A stretch of 64,000 nt of DNA from positions 124,001 to 188,000 of the forward strand of contig NZ_JAOEBG010000009.1 of the NCBI RefSeq assembly GCF_029836165.1, read 5' to 3'. The stretch comes from Pseudomonas sp. GD04091 (GTDB lineage: Bacteria > Pseudomonadota > Gammaproteobacteria > Pseudomonadales > Pseudomonadaceae). Below the pieces are notes generated by a model. It saw nothing but the letters and a program-made list of their open reading frames with translations, did no database searches and was not told where the DNA came from. This document shows, piece by piece, positions 54,764 to 63,168 of the stretch. The position numbers were made by a program, and so were the translations under genes. Within the stretch, counting starts at the first letter, position 1, and the number at the start of each line of letters is the position of its first letter.

Positions 54764-55762
54764 ATGGACCCGCGCAGTGAAGTCATGCTCCGCCAGGCGG
54801 AGCTGTTCCAGGGCCCGCTGCTGATCGCCGGGATCCAGGCCGACGGCCTGCTCGGCCAGTTGCCCGGCGCCCACGGCTGGACCTGGCACGCGGGTGACCA
54901 GGCGCTGTTGGAAAGCCGCTTCGGCGGGCGCAGTCACTATGGCGTCGAGGTGCCCGAGGTGGCCTTCGACGCCGCCGTGCTGTTCCTGCCCAAATCCCGC
55001 GAACTGGCGGCCTACCTGCTCAATGCCCTGGCCGCGCGCCTGGCCGGTCGCGAGCTGTACCTGGTGGGCGAGAAGCGGGGTGGTATCGAAGGTGCGGCCA
55101 AGCAACTGCAGGCCTTCGGCAAGCCGCGCAAGCTCGACAGCGCACGGCACTGCCAGCTGTGGCAGGTGACCATCGACCACGCCCCGCTGGCCAAGCCGCT
55201 GGAAAGCCTGGCGGAACGCTTCGAGCTCCCCCTGGAGGACGGCCCGCTGCAGGTGATCAGCCTCCCCGGGGTGTTCAGCCATGGACGCCTGGACAAGGGC
55301 AGCGCCCTGCTGCTGCAACACCTCGACGGCCTGCCACAAGGGCATGTCCTGGACTTCGGCTGCGGCGCCGGCGTGCTGGGGGCCACGGTCAAGCGCCGTT
55401 ATCCGCAGAGCCGGGTAACCCTGCTCGATGTCGATGCCTTCGCGGTCGCGGCCAGTCGCCTCACCCTCGCGGCCAACGGCCTGGAAGGCGAAGTGATCAG
55501 CGGCGACGGCATCGATGCGGCGCCCACTGGCCTGGACCTGATCCTGAGCAACCCACCCTTCCATACCGGCGTGCACACCGACTACCAAGCATCGGAAGGT
55601 CTGCTGAAAAAATCAGGTGAACATCTGCGAAAAGGTGGCGAAATCCGCCTGGTTGCCAATAGCTTCCTACGCTATCAACCGCTGATCGAAGGCGCCCTGG
55701 GCAACTGCGAGATCCGCGCCGAAGCACAAGGCTTTCGGATCTACCGGGCAAGCCGCGGATAA
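54764..55762 (+). CDS. rsmC: 16S rRNA m2G1207 methyltransferase RsmC
   Basis: A 332-residue SAM-dependent methyltransferase with two tandem Rossmann-like domains. The N-terminal domain (about 1-160) is degenerate and recognises RNA; the C-terminal domain (about 165-332) has motif [31 protein letters not shown] and the catalytic NPPF motif in [15 protein letters not shown], diagnostic of guanine N2 methylation. In E. coli RsmC modifies G1207 of 16S rRNA in the 30S subunit. The ATG at 54764 has a perfect AGGAGG site (54750-54755) and the preceding gene ends 50 bases upstream, so co-transcription is possible. Confidence 0.92.
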   Translation: MDPRSEVMLRQAELFQGPLLIAGIQADGLLGQLPGAHGWTWHAGDQALLESRFGGRSHYGVEVPEVAFDAAVLFLPKSRELAAYLLNALAARLAGRELYLVGEKRGGIEGAAKQLQAFGKPRKLDSARHCQLWQVTIDHAPLAKPLESLAERFELPLEDGPLQVISLPGVFSHGRLDKGSALLLQHLDGLPQGHVLDFGCGAGVLGATVKRRYPQSRVTLLDVDAFAVAASRLTLAANGLEGEVISGDGIDAAPTGLDLILSNPPFHTGVHTDYQASEGLLKKSGEHLRKGGEIRLVANSFLRYQPLIEGALGNCEIRAEAQGFRIYRASRG

Positions 55763-55804
55763 AAACAGGGCTTGCCGAATGCGATCGGCCTAGGCAGAAT
55801 CCGC

Positions 55805-55985
55805 TCCGTCCTAGGGGAGTAGTCTCCCGCGAGCCCCCCGCTCGCCCGGTACGCGTCAACACACTTGGCCCACAGGCCATGGCGCGTGCGACCCACGATC
55901 TGCGCAGACAGATCCAGGGTTTGACAAGACCTATGACACGCACACCTTACCCGGGGCGGGGAGGTCGTACGTGTCATAGCCGTGT
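55805..55985 (+). promoter_or_regulatory. yybP-ykoY manganese riboswitch
   Basis: The leader of the GDT1-type transporter has the yybP-ykoY landmarks: GGGGAGTAG at 55814-55822, GGTACGCGTCAACAC around 55849, and the closing segment GACAAGACCTATGACACG (55923-55940) whose CTATGACACG pairs with CGTGTCATAG at 55970-55979. In the known riboswitch two conserved internal loops sense Mn2+ and switch on genes of manganese homeostasis. The region between 55953 and 55996 contains GGGGCGGG and CCCGCCCC, which could pair and bury the AGGAA ribosome binding site at 56000; switching by this alternative pairing is inferred. Confidence 0.85.
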
Positions 55986-56009
55986 CGACCCGCCCCCGTA
56001 GGAACCCTG

Positions 56010-56597
56010 ATGCTGGAATCTTTGCTCGTCCCCACCGCGATCGTCGCCCTCGCCGAAATCGGCGACAAGACGCAATTGCTCGCGCTCATCCTCGCCGCCC
56101 GCTTCCGCAAGCCCTGGCCGATCATCGCCGGCATCGTCGCCGCCACCCTGGCCAACCATGCCGCCGCCGGTGCGGTGGGTGCCTGGGTCAGCGGTTTCTT
56201 CAGCGAATCGGTGCTGCACTGGATCCTCGCCGCGAGCTTCGCCGCCACCGCGCTGTGGACCCTGGTGCCGGACAAGATGGACGATGACGAAAGCAGCAAC
56301 GCCCGCCGCTTCGGGCCGTTCGTCACCACCCTGATCGCCTTCTTCCTGGCGGAGATCGGCGACAAGACCCAGGTCGCCACGGTGATGCTGGCCGCCCAGT
56401 ACCCGCACCTGATCATGGTCATCATCGGTACCACCGTGGGCATGCTGATCGCCAACGTGCCCGTGGTGCTGGCGGGCAATTTCGCGGCGGAGAAACTGCC
56501 GCTGACGCTGATCCGTCGCCTGGCAGCGACCGCGTTCTTCGTGCTGGCCATCGTCGCGGTGTACTCGGCGATGAAGACCAGTGGCTGGATTGGCTGA
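56010..56597 (+). CDS. GDT1/TMEM165 (UPF0016) family manganese exporter
   Basis: A 195-residue inner-membrane protein of six predicted helices built of two inverted halves, each with the signature EIGDKT: residues 16-21 (VALAEIGDKTQLLAL) and 115-120 (FLAEIGDKTQVAT). Characterised relatives (MneA/Mnx types) export Mn2+ or exchange Ca2+/Mn2+ for protons. The start has AGGAA upstream and a manganese riboswitch in its leader, which together strongly suggest induction by excess manganese. It is monocistronic and followed by a REP-like palindrome. Confidence 0.93.
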   Translation: MLESLLVPTAIVALAEIGDKTQLLALILAARFRKPWPIIAGIVAATLANHAAAGAVGAWVSGFFSESVLHWILAASFAATALWTLVPDKMDDDESSNARRFGPFVTTLIAFFLAEIGDKTQVATVMLAAQYPHLIMVIIGTTVGMLIANVPVVLAGNFAAEKLPLTLIRRLAATAFFVLAIVAVYSAMKTSGWIG

Positions 56598-56661
56598 CCG
56601 CGGGAGATCGCCCCGCCCAAAGGGCTGGACTGTCGAACAGGAGAAAATTGCAAGGCCACCA

Positions 56662-56692
56662 GCGTGGGAGCGGGCCTGACCCGCTCCCACGC
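56662..56692. repeat. REP-type hairpin
   Basis: A perfect palindrome GCGTGGGAGCGGG-CCTGA-CCCGCTCCCACGC between convergent genes for the manganese exporter and the M48 protease, probably a two-way transcript end. Confidence 0.75.
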
Positions 56693-56713
56693 CTTACATG
56701 AAACCCCGGCGGC

Positions 56714-57529
56714 TTACTTCTTGGCCGCCTGGTACAGCGGCATCACCTTCGGAATCGCCGCCTGCAGCGAAGCGATCCGGCTGCTCGAGGCCGGGTGGGT
56801 GCTCATGAACTCGGGCGGCGCGCCCTCCGATGCCTTGCTCATCTTGTTCCACAAGGTGATCGCGGCATTCGGGTCGTAGCCGGCACGCGCCGAGAGCTCC
56901 AGGCCGATCAGGTCGGCTTCGTTCTCGTTGGCCCGGCTGTTGGGCAGGGTCATCGCATAGTTCACCACGGTATCGGCCAGCGCCATGCTGTCCTGGCCCA
57001 GGCCGAGCAGGGCACCCGCTCCCTGGCGGGCCATTTCCACACCGTACGCCTTGGACATCGCTTCACGACCGTGCTCACGAAGGGCGTGGGCGATCTCATG
57101 GCCCATCACCGCGGCGATCTCGGCATCGGTCAACTTGAGCTGATCGATCAGGCCGGTGTAGACGATGATCTTGCCGCCCGGGCCGCAGTTGGCGTTGAGC
57201 TCGTCACTCTTGATCACGTTGACTTCCCACTGCCACTGCGCGGCATCCGGCCGGAACTGTGGCGCCTGGGCGATCAGGCGGTCGGCGATGGCCTGCACGC
57301 GCCTGGCATCGTTGCTGCTCTTGTCCAGCACGCCCTTGCTCGACGCTTCGCCGAGGGTCTGCTGGTAAGACTGCGCGTACATCTGGTTGACCTGGTCGGT
57401 CGAGAGCATGCTAAACATGTACTGCTTGCGCTCGACGCCCACGGCGCCACCGCTGGTGGTATTGACCGCCTGGCAGCCGCCCAGCAGGACACTGGCGCCG
57501 AGCAGGCTGACAACGAATGACTTACGCAT
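56714..57529 (-). CDS. M48-family metalloprotease lipoprotein (LoiP/YcaL-like)
   Basis: A 271-residue outer-membrane-associated protease. The lipobox VLLGGC puts a lipidated Cys at residue 19. The zinc motif HEIAH is at 144-148 (AAVMGHEIAHALREH) and the third ligand Glu is in RANENEADLIGLELSARAGYD. Members such as LoiP degrade misassembled or unfolded outer-membrane proteins with BepA. The C-terminal HPASSSRIASL box is the family terminal motif. It is transcribed toward the manganese exporter gene and is divergent from the next chemoreceptor. Confidence 0.92.
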   Translation of the reverse strand: MRKSFVVSLLGASVLLGGCQAVNTTSGGAVGVERKQYMFSMLSTDQVNQMYAQSYQQTLGEASSKGVLDKSSNDARRVQAIADRLIAQAPQFRPDAAQWQWEVNVIKSDELNANCGPGGKIIVYTGLIDQLKLTDAEIAAVMGHEIAHALREHGREAMSKAYGVEMARQGAGALLGLGQDSMALADTVVNYAMTLPNSRANENEADLIGLELSARAGYDPNAAITLWNKMSKASEGAPPEFMSTHPASSSRIASLQAAIPKVMPLYQAAKK

Positions 57530-57616
57530 GAAAACACTCCCTTTTTACATGCCGCGTATCCTAGGCCCAGACGCCCGCCCGGGCCAGAGCCGCAGGGAAG
57601 ATTTCTTGCATCGTCC

Positions 57617-57644
57617 TCATGCTTTGGTATTAGCCCGCCGATAA
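57617..57644 (+). promoter_or_regulatory. Candidate FliA (sigma-28) promoter
   Basis: TCATG, 15 bases, GCCGATAA: the -10 element is a perfect match and the -35 one base off TCAAG. It ends 38 bases before the chemoreceptor ATG at 57682 and matches the spacing of the site upstream of the double-PAS receptor. Confidence 0.6.
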
Positions 57645-57681
57645 CATCCGGTAACGACCTCCTTGCGCGCGGAGCTTTGCC

Positions 57682-59823
57682 ATGAAGTTCAAGTCGATCC
57701 AGTTTTCCGTGGCCGCCCTGGCCGGTGCCATCGTGCTGAGCATTGTCGCGGCCCTGGTGCTGTATGCCGTGTATTCCGGGCAGCGGACCCAGGCGCTGGT
57801 GCAACAGCGCACGCAGCAGCAGTTCGAGACGGTCATCGAGCAGCGCCTCACGGCCCTGGCCCGCACCCAGGTCAGCGAGATCCAGCGCGGCCTGGAAGCG
57901 CCACTGTCGATCGCCCGCGGCCTGGCCACCGCCAACGCGATGATCGGCATGCTGGGCGCCGACGGCCAAGCACTGATGCGCGTCGACCGCGAACACCTGA
58001 TCAACCAGCTCAAGCGCACCGTGGAGGTCAACCCGAGCGTGCTCGGCGCCTACCTGGGCTGGGAGCCGAACGCGCTCGACCATGCCGACGGCCGCTACGT
58101 CGGCAGCAACCTGATCGGCATCGACAGCACCAGTGGCCGCTTCCTGCCATGGTGGTTCCGCAATGGCGATGGCAGCCTCGGCCAGGACAAGCTGGCCGAT
58201 GTCGACGACCGCACCGTGCTGGCCACCGGCGTGCGCGCCAGCGAGTACTACCTGTGCCCGAAGGAATCGAAGAAGGCCTGCGTGATCGACCCGGCACCGT
58301 ACAAGGTCGGCGACAAGATGGTCATGCTCGCCTCGTTCGTCGAGCCGATCATGATCGACGGCCAGTTCCAGGGCATGGCCGGTGCCGACCTGTCGGTGAA
58401 TTTCATTCAGGACCTGCTCAATGCCGCCGACCGCCAGCTCTACGATGGGGCTGGCGAACTGGCGCTGGTGTCGGGCAATGGCCGCCTGGTGGCCTACACC
58501 CGTGACCCGGCGAAGTTCGGCGAGAAAGCCAGCGATGTGCTGGACAGCGACGAAGCCACCACCCTCGCGAGCCTGAGCGGCGAGGCCCTGCAGTACCAGG
58601 TGGACGCCGACAAGGATCGCATCGAGCTGTACCTGCCGTTCAAGATCGCCAGCACCGATGCGCGCTGGACGCTGCTGCTCGAGCTGCCCTTGAGCACCGT
58701 GATGGCCGATGCCAACCAGTTGCAGAAGGACCTGGCCGAGCAGCGCCGGACCGATATCACCGGCATGACCATCGTCGGCCTGGGCATCGCGGCACTCGGC
58801 CTGCTGGTGATCTGGCTGCTGGCCCTGGGTATCGCCCGTCCGCTGCGGCAGATGGTGGCCATGCTCGACGACATCGCCCAGGGCGAAGGCGACCTGACCC
58901 GCCGTCTGCAGAGCGACCGCGCAGACGAGCTGGGCGCCATCGCCAAGGGCTTCAACACCTTCCTGGCCAAGCTGCAGGCGATGATCAGCCAGGTGGTGAG
59001 CTCGGTGCAGAAGGTCAGCGACTCGTCGGAACATACCGCCGACATCGCCATCCGCACCAACCAGGGCGTGCACAAGCAGATGGCCGAGATCGACCAGGTG
59101 GCCACCGCCGTGCATGAAATGACCGCCACCGCCCAGGACGTGGCGCGCAACGCCACGCAGGCGGCCCAGGCCGCGAGCGATGCCGACCGCGCTGCCAACC
59201 AGGGGCTGGACATCGTGCGCGACACGTCCCACGCCATCGGCGCCCTGGCTACCGAGATCGGCCGCGCAGTGACCGTGGTGCAGGATCTGGCCCGCGACAG
59301 CGAGAACATCAACACGATCCTGGTGACCATCCGCGCCATTGCCGAGCAGACCAACCTGTTGGCGCTCAACGCGGCCATCGAAGCGGCCCGCGCCGGCGAG
59401 CAGGGCCGTGGATTCGCCGTGGTCGCCGACGAAGTGCGCAACCTGGCGCAGAAGACCCAGCAGGCCACTGAAGAGATCCAGCAAATGATCCAGCAGTTGC
59501 AGCTGGGTACCCGCGAAGTGGTCAAGGTGATGGAGAACAGCCAGGGCAAGACCGACGACAGCGTGCAGCAGGCCAGCCGGGCCGCGCAGGCGCTGGAAAG
59601 CATCACCCAGGCCGTGTCGGTGATCAACGACATGAACACCCAGATCGCCAGCGCCGCGGAGGAGCAGAGCGCCGTGGCCGAGGACATCAACCGCAACGTG
59701 ATCAACATCGGCCAGGTGGCCGGCGAAGTGGCCGGTGGCGCCGACGAGTCGAGCCAAGCCAGCGCCGAGCTGACCAAGCTGGCGGAACAGCAGCGGCGGT
59801 TGATCAATCAGTTCAGGGTGTAG
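57682..59823 (+). CDS. Methyl-accepting chemotaxis protein with dCACHE sensor
   Basis: A 713-residue transmembrane receptor. TM1 is at about residues 8-30, the extracytoplasmic region at about 32-355 resembles a double-CACHE domain ([56 protein letters not shown] fit the membrane-distal pocket), TM2 is at about 360-385, then HAMP ([25 protein letters not shown]) and a signalling domain with tip [24 protein letters not shown]. dCACHE receptors of Pseudomonas often bind amino acids, polyamines or organic acids. The motif YxxxxRxWYxxA for amines is not clearly matched. A FliA-like promoter lies just upstream. Confidence 0.9.
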   Translation: MKFKSIQFSVAALAGAIVLSIVAALVLYAVYSGQRTQALVQQRTQQQFETVIEQRLTALARTQVSEIQRGLEAPLSIARGLATANAMIGMLGADGQALMRVDREHLINQLKRTVEVNPSVLGAYLGWEPNALDHADGRYVGSNLIGIDSTSGRFLPWWFRNGDGSLGQDKLADVDDRTVLATGVRASEYYLCPKESKKACVIDPAPYKVGDKMVMLASFVEPIMIDGQFQGMAGADLSVNFIQDLLNAADRQLYDGAGELALVSGNGRLVAYTRDPAKFGEKASDVLDSDEATTLASLSGEALQYQVDADKDRIELYLPFKIASTDARWTLLLELPLSTVMADANQLQKDLAEQRRTDITGMTIVGLGIAALGLLVIWLLALGIARPLRQMVAMLDDIAQGEGDLTRRLQSDRADELGAIAKGFNTFLAKLQAMISQVVSSVQKVSDSSEHTADIAIRTNQGVHKQMAEIDQVATAVHEMTATAQDVARNATQAAQAASDADRAANQGLDIVRDTSHAIGALATEIGRAVTVVQDLARDSENINTILVTIRAIAEQTNLLALNAAIEAARAGEQGRGFAVVADEVRNLAQKTQQATEEIQQMIQQLQLGTREVVKVMENSQGKTDDSVQQASRAAQALESITQAVSVINDMNTQIASAAEEQSAVAEDINRNVINIGQVAGEVAGGADESSQASAELTKLAEQQRRLINQFRV

Positions 59824-59857
59824 GTCAGGACGCGCACCCTGCGGGCGCAGGTTTGTC

Positions 59858-59890
59858 GCGGCGCCGTTCGCGGCTAAAGCCGCTCCAACA
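59858..59890. repeat. REP-like element downstream of chemoreceptor
   Basis: GCGGCGCCGTTCGCGGCTAAAGCCGCTCCAACA, with the REP core GCGGCTAAAGCCGC, in the convergent gap between the chemoreceptor gene and the SRAP gene. Confidence 0.65.
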
Positions 59891-60006
59891 GGGATCGCGC
59901 CATATTGAGGGCGTGAGCAAGACTGTTGCTTGCACAGGGGTACAGCTCCCTGCGCGACAACGCAGCCCGCGAGGCTGGGCGATCTCCTGCAGGGAGTGCC
60001 TGCCAC

Positions 60007-60627
60007 CTACGCCGGTGTCAGGCATTGCGGCCCGTTGAGCTTCGGATCATTGACGAAGTGCGCCAGCGCCCGCTCACGCAGCGCCGTAGGTGGCTTGGCC
60101 AGCAGCTCGTGCAACCTCGCCATCGGTGTCTCGGGATCCAGCCACAGCGCCTGCTCGGCCTCATCCAGAATCAGCGGCCGGCGCTGGCTCATCGCCGCCT
60201 GGGTCACCACCGCGCAGCTCAGCCACTGCTGCTCCTGCACCGGATAGACTTCCCACAGCGCGGCGAAGAACAGCGAGGCCCCCTCTCCCGGCGTTACCCA
60301 ATACGGGCGCTTGCGCGCCGTGCCGCGCCATTCGTAGAAGCCGTTGGCCGGCATCAGGCAGCGCCGCTGGCGCAGTGGCTCGCGAAACATCGGTTGCTCG
60401 GCAAGGGTTTCGGCGCGCGCCTGGGCGGGCGTGCGCGAAAGGTCGGTGAGCCAGGCCGGGGTAAGCCCCCAACGGGCACTGGCCAGTTGCAACTGGCCAT
60501 CGAGCTGGCGCTGGATCAGCACCGTGGCACCGGGAGAGATGTTCCATTGGGCCTGCTGGCCCGAGGGAAAGCCCGGCAGGCCGGCAAGGGCCTGGGACCA
60601 GCGAAACAGGGCATAGCGTCCACACAT
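60007..60627 (-). CDS. SRAP/YedK-family protein with altered active site
   Basis: A 206-residue SOS response associated peptidase (HMCES/YedK) domain, which in its relatives caps abasic sites in single-stranded DNA through a thiazolidine link to Cys2. Cys2 (MCGRYALF), the conserved RWGLTPAW and the Glu in NGFYEWRG (Glu99) are present. But the Asn that normally precedes ARAET is Gln69 (PAQARAET), and the conserved IHxRMP active-site His is replaced by Ser147 in MSQRRPLIL, with a loop about four residues shorter. Capping activity may be changed. The start MCGRY at 60627 is required by the chemistry (Met removal exposes Cys). It follows the DUF2007 gene by 15 bases. Confidence 0.85.
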   Translation of the reverse strand: MCGRYALFRWSQALAGLPGFPSGQQAQWNISPGATVLIQRQLDGQLQLASARWGLTPAWLTDLSRTPAQARAETLAEQPMFREPLRQRRCLMPANGFYEWRGTARKRPYWVTPGEGASLFFAALWEVYPVQEQQWLSCAVVTQAAMSQRRPLILDEAEQALWLDPETPMARLHELLAKPPTALRERALAHFVNDPKLNGPQCLTPA

Positions 60628-60642
60628 GGGCGAAATCAAAAC

Positions 60643-60903
60643 CTAGCAGATCAGGGTTCCCGGATAACTCTCCGGTTCGTCGCCGGCAAGTGGCTGCGCG
60701 GCATTGTACGCATCGATCAACTGCCGTGCGTACTCGGCGTGCTCATCCGCGACCGCCAGCCCCAGCAGCCCCTGCATCGGCAACTCGCCCATCGCCCCCA
60801 TCAGATCACGACCGACCAGGTGCACCTCGATACCTTCGCTGGTCAGCATGCCGACCAGCATCTGGGCTTCCATCAGGCTTTGCGGTTCGTAGATTCGCTG
60901 CAT
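60643..60903 (-). CDS. DUF2007 family protein
   Basis: An 86-residue cytoplasmic protein with the DUF2007 pattern QRIYEPQSLMEAQMLVGMLTSEGIEVHLVG followed by GLLGLAVADEHAEYARQLIDAY, a ferredoxin-like/ACT-like fold often labelled putative signal-transducing protein. Function unknown. It starts at the last base of the CPXCG gene (TGATG overlap) and is followed 15 bases later by the SRAP gene, so the three form a small operon. Confidence 0.85.
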   Translation of the reverse strand: MQRIYEPQSLMEAQMLVGMLTSEGIEVHLVGRDLMGAMGELPMQGLLGLAVADEHAEYARQLIDAYNAAQPLAGDEPESYPGTLIC

Positions 60904-61085
60904 CAGTCGTTCTCACCGTATACATCCAGCATCCATTCCTCGCCATGTACCTGCAGTACAAAGCGGATAGGCTTGCAGCACACCTGACAGTCCTCGATGT
61001 ACTCCTGATCGCCCCCGGACAGGTCCACGGTGGTTTCGATTTCCTCGCCACAATAGGGACAATCGTAGATCGCAGTCTCGAGCAT
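60903..61085 (-). CDS. CPXCG-motif cysteine-rich small protein
   Basis: A 60-residue protein with two Cys pairs, CPYCGEEI and CQVCCKP, forming a probable zinc knuckle or rubredoxin-like metal site between acidic stretches. The family is small and conserved in gammaproteobacteria next to DUF2007. Its role is unknown. The start codon lies in a short region upstream of the divergent acyltransferase gene (about 120 bases between starts). Confidence 0.85.
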   Translation of the reverse strand: MLETAIYDCPYCGEEIETTVDLSGGDQEYIEDCQVCCKPIRFVLQVHGEEWMLDVYGEND

Positions 61086-61207
61086 CGCGGCCTCCCGAGT
61101 GACTTGTGCGTATAATTGCCGGTCTGTTTACGGGGCCTGTGTGTGTTCGAGCCGTTTTTCGGACCCCGTCCCTACCTTATTACCCTAGCCGTTTCCAACA
61201 AGAGAGC

Positions 61208-62377
61208 ATGATGGGCGAATTCGATGCCATCCGACCGTACGACGACGCTGAGGTCCCTGCCGTTCTGGCACGCCTGCTCAGCGACCCGGCATTCCTCGAT
61301 ATCCTCACCCACTTCCGCTTCCCGCGCGTGGCCGGCGCCTTCGGCTGGCTGCTCAAACCGCTGATCGCCCGACGCCTGCGCAAGGAGTTCGCCGGCGTGA
61401 CCTGCGTGTCGACGCTGCAGGACAAGGTCGAGTACTACGTCGACCGTACCATCGACCGTGCCACCGACGGCGTGACCTACACCGGCGTCGAACAGCTCAA
61501 GTCCGGCACCGCCTACCTGTTCCTGGCCAACCACCGCGATATCGTGATGGACCCGGCCTTCGTCAACTATGCGGTATACCACGCCGGCCTGCCGACGCCG
61601 CGCATCGCCATTGGCGACAACCTGCTGCAGAAGCCGTTCGTCAGCGACATGATGCGCCTGAACAAAAGCTTCATCGTGCACCGTTCGATCAGTGGGCGCC
61701 GCGAGAAGCTGGCCGCCTACCAGCTGCTGTCGGCCTATATCAACCACTCGATCCGCAACGACTGCGTCTCGATCTGGATCGCCCAGGCCGAAGGCCGCGC
61801 CAAGGACGGTGACGACCGCACCGATTCGGCGATCCTCAAGATGTTCCACATGAGCCGCAAGGACGAGCCATTCGGCGCGGTGATCCAGGGGCTGAACCTG
61901 ATCCCGGTGTCGATCAGCTACGAGTACGACCCTTGCGACCAGGCCAAGGCGCGCGAGCTGTACATCCGCGCGACCACCGGCACCTACCAGAAGGCGCCGG
62001 GCGAGGATGACAACAGCATCGCCCTGGGCATCACCGGCTACAAAGGGCGGGTACACATCAACTTCGCCCCGCCAGTGACCGAGTACCACGAAGACACCAA
62101 GCAACTGGCACAGGCGATCGATCGGCAGATCCTCGGCGGCTACCGGTTGTTCCCGGTGCACTACCTGGCCTACGCGATGTGGGGGCAAAAGGACGAGGCG
62201 CTCGAGGTGCCAAGCGCGGAGAAACTGTTCCCGGCCGACGAGCTGGCCAAGGCGAAGGAAGAGTGGCAGCGCCGACTGGACGCCTGCCCGGTAGAGCATC
62301 AGCCATACCTGGTGCAGCAATATGCGACGCCGGTGCGCAATCAGTACCAGGTCAAGCGGCAGCCCGCATCCGCCTGA
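61208..62377 (+). CDS. Glycerol-phosphate-type acyltransferase (PlsC-like domain)
   Basis: A 389-residue protein with a PlsC-like acyltransferase domain, including the catalytic NHRD motif (YLFLANHRDIVMDPAF) and the acceptor-site block IAQAEGRAKDGDDRTD. It is much longer than AGPAT enzymes and lacks clear membrane segments, so membrane association would be peripheral. It may acylate lysophospholipids or other acceptors; substrate unknown. There are two adjacent ATGs at 61208 and 61211; AAGAGAG upstream fits either. It is divergent from the CPXCG operon and ends just before a REP sequence. Confidence 0.85.
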   Translation: MMGEFDAIRPYDDAEVPAVLARLLSDPAFLDILTHFRFPRVAGAFGWLLKPLIARRLRKEFAGVTCVSTLQDKVEYYVDRTIDRATDGVTYTGVEQLKSGTAYLFLANHRDIVMDPAFVNYAVYHAGLPTPRIAIGDNLLQKPFVSDMMRLNKSFIVHRSISGRREKLAAYQLLSAYINHSIRNDCVSIWIAQAEGRAKDGDDRTDSAILKMFHMSRKDEPFGAVIQGLNLIPVSISYEYDPCDQAKARELYIRATTGTYQKAPGEDDNSIALGITGYKGRVHINFAPPVTEYHEDTKQLAQAIDRQILGGYRLFPVHYLAYAMWGQKDEALEVPSAEKLFPADELAKAKEEWQRRLDACPVEHQPYLVQQYATPVRNQYQVKRQPASA

Positions 62378-62386
62378 GAGCGTCTT

Positions 62387-62422
62387 TGTGGGGCGGGTTC
62401 GCGGGTCAGGCCCGCTCCCGCA
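62387..62422. repeat. REP-type hairpin
   Basis: TGTGGGGCGGGTTCGCGGGTCAGGCCCGCTCCCGCA, a REP relative, between convergent acyltransferase and small membrane protein genes. Confidence 0.7.
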
Positions 62423-62439
62423 AAACCGGTGTCTGGCGT

Positions 62440-62700
62440 TCAGATCCAGGTGCTGAACCAGGACAGCAGCAACGCCATCGCCAGGCACGAGAAGCCGAGG
62501 ATGTAGTAGTAGCGCGGCACGCGCAGGTCGAAAGCGTCCACCATCCCCTCATCGGCCACCAGCCGCTCCCGGGCCATGGCCGCGCGGCGCCTGGCGCTTT
62601 GCAGCAGCAGCCCGCCTGGGCAGGTAATGAACAGGGCCAGCAGGTTGATCAGCTTGGCCGGGTGGGCGGCCAGGACGCCCCAGAGCACTTGCAACGACAT
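62440..62700 (-). CDS. Small hypothetical membrane protein
   Basis: An 86-residue protein with two probable membrane segments (residues 12-33, AKLINLLALFITCPGGLLLQ, and 66-85, YYYILGFSCLAMALLLSWFSTWI) separated by a basic and acidic loop. No family is recognised. Codon use matches the neighbours. The ATG at 62700 sits at the start of a 158-base divergent gap before the next small gene. Confidence 0.7.
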   Translation of the reverse strand: MSLQVLWGVLAAHPAKLINLLALFITCPGGLLLQSARRRAAMARERLVADEGMVDAFDLRVPRYYYILGFSCLAMALLLSWFSTWI

Positions 62701-62858
62701 TGCGCGACCTCGGTATCACGTGCAACAAAGGGCGGCATTCTACCCAAGGCCATCACCTGAGCCGCGACTTTGCGACCAGCTGTCATCTAATTTCATCTGT
62801 CACACGCTCGTCATCAAGGCAGGCCACCCTGTCGGCCTCGACCGAACCGGAGCTTGTC

Positions 62859-63065
62859 ATGCTGCATGCGGAAAACCAGGACCGCCTCTACCTCGTCAAC
62901 CAGAGCGAGGAACAACAGGCGCTGATCGACGGCCTCGCCTTCAACGTCCAGGATCGTCAGTGGCTGGTCTACTGCGCGCTGGGCGGCCATGCCCATCATG
63001 ACCTGCCGGAAATCGACACGCAGACCGGCATCAGCCTGCTCGACTTCAACGTCCTCGCCGCCTGA
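62859..63065 (+). CDS. Small hypothetical protein
   Basis: A 68-residue soluble, acidic protein (start MLHAENQDRLYLVNQSE) with no signal peptide, Cys or known motif. The ATG has GGAG seven bases upstream, and its codon use is like that of its neighbours, so it is probably real. It ends before a terminator shared with yajG. No function can be assigned. Confidence 0.65.
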   Translation: MLHAENQDRLYLVNQSEEQQALIDGLAFNVQDRQWLVYCALGGHAHHDLPEIDTQTGISLLDFNVLAA

Positions 63066-63115
63066 ATCACCTCGCCTTCCTCGCGGGTTTGCCCATGAAG
63101 GCGTCGGCACAGACA

Positions 63116-63153
63116 ACAAAAAACCCGCGACCTGGACACAGGCGGCGGGTTTC
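63116..63153. terminator. Bidirectional terminator
   Basis: AAACCCGC (63121-63128) pairs with GCGGGTTT (63145-63152), flanked by A and T runs on both sides. It can end the small plus-strand gene and the convergent yajG-like gene. Confidence 0.75.
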
Positions 63154-63168
63154 TTCATTGCCGATGCG

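Noticed and set aside
57274..60006. Long minus-strand open frame over the chemoreceptor gene
   Set aside because: Antisense of a well-supported receptor, with low-complexity His/Gln/Gly-rich translation; the frame extends from the M48 gene region without a start signal.
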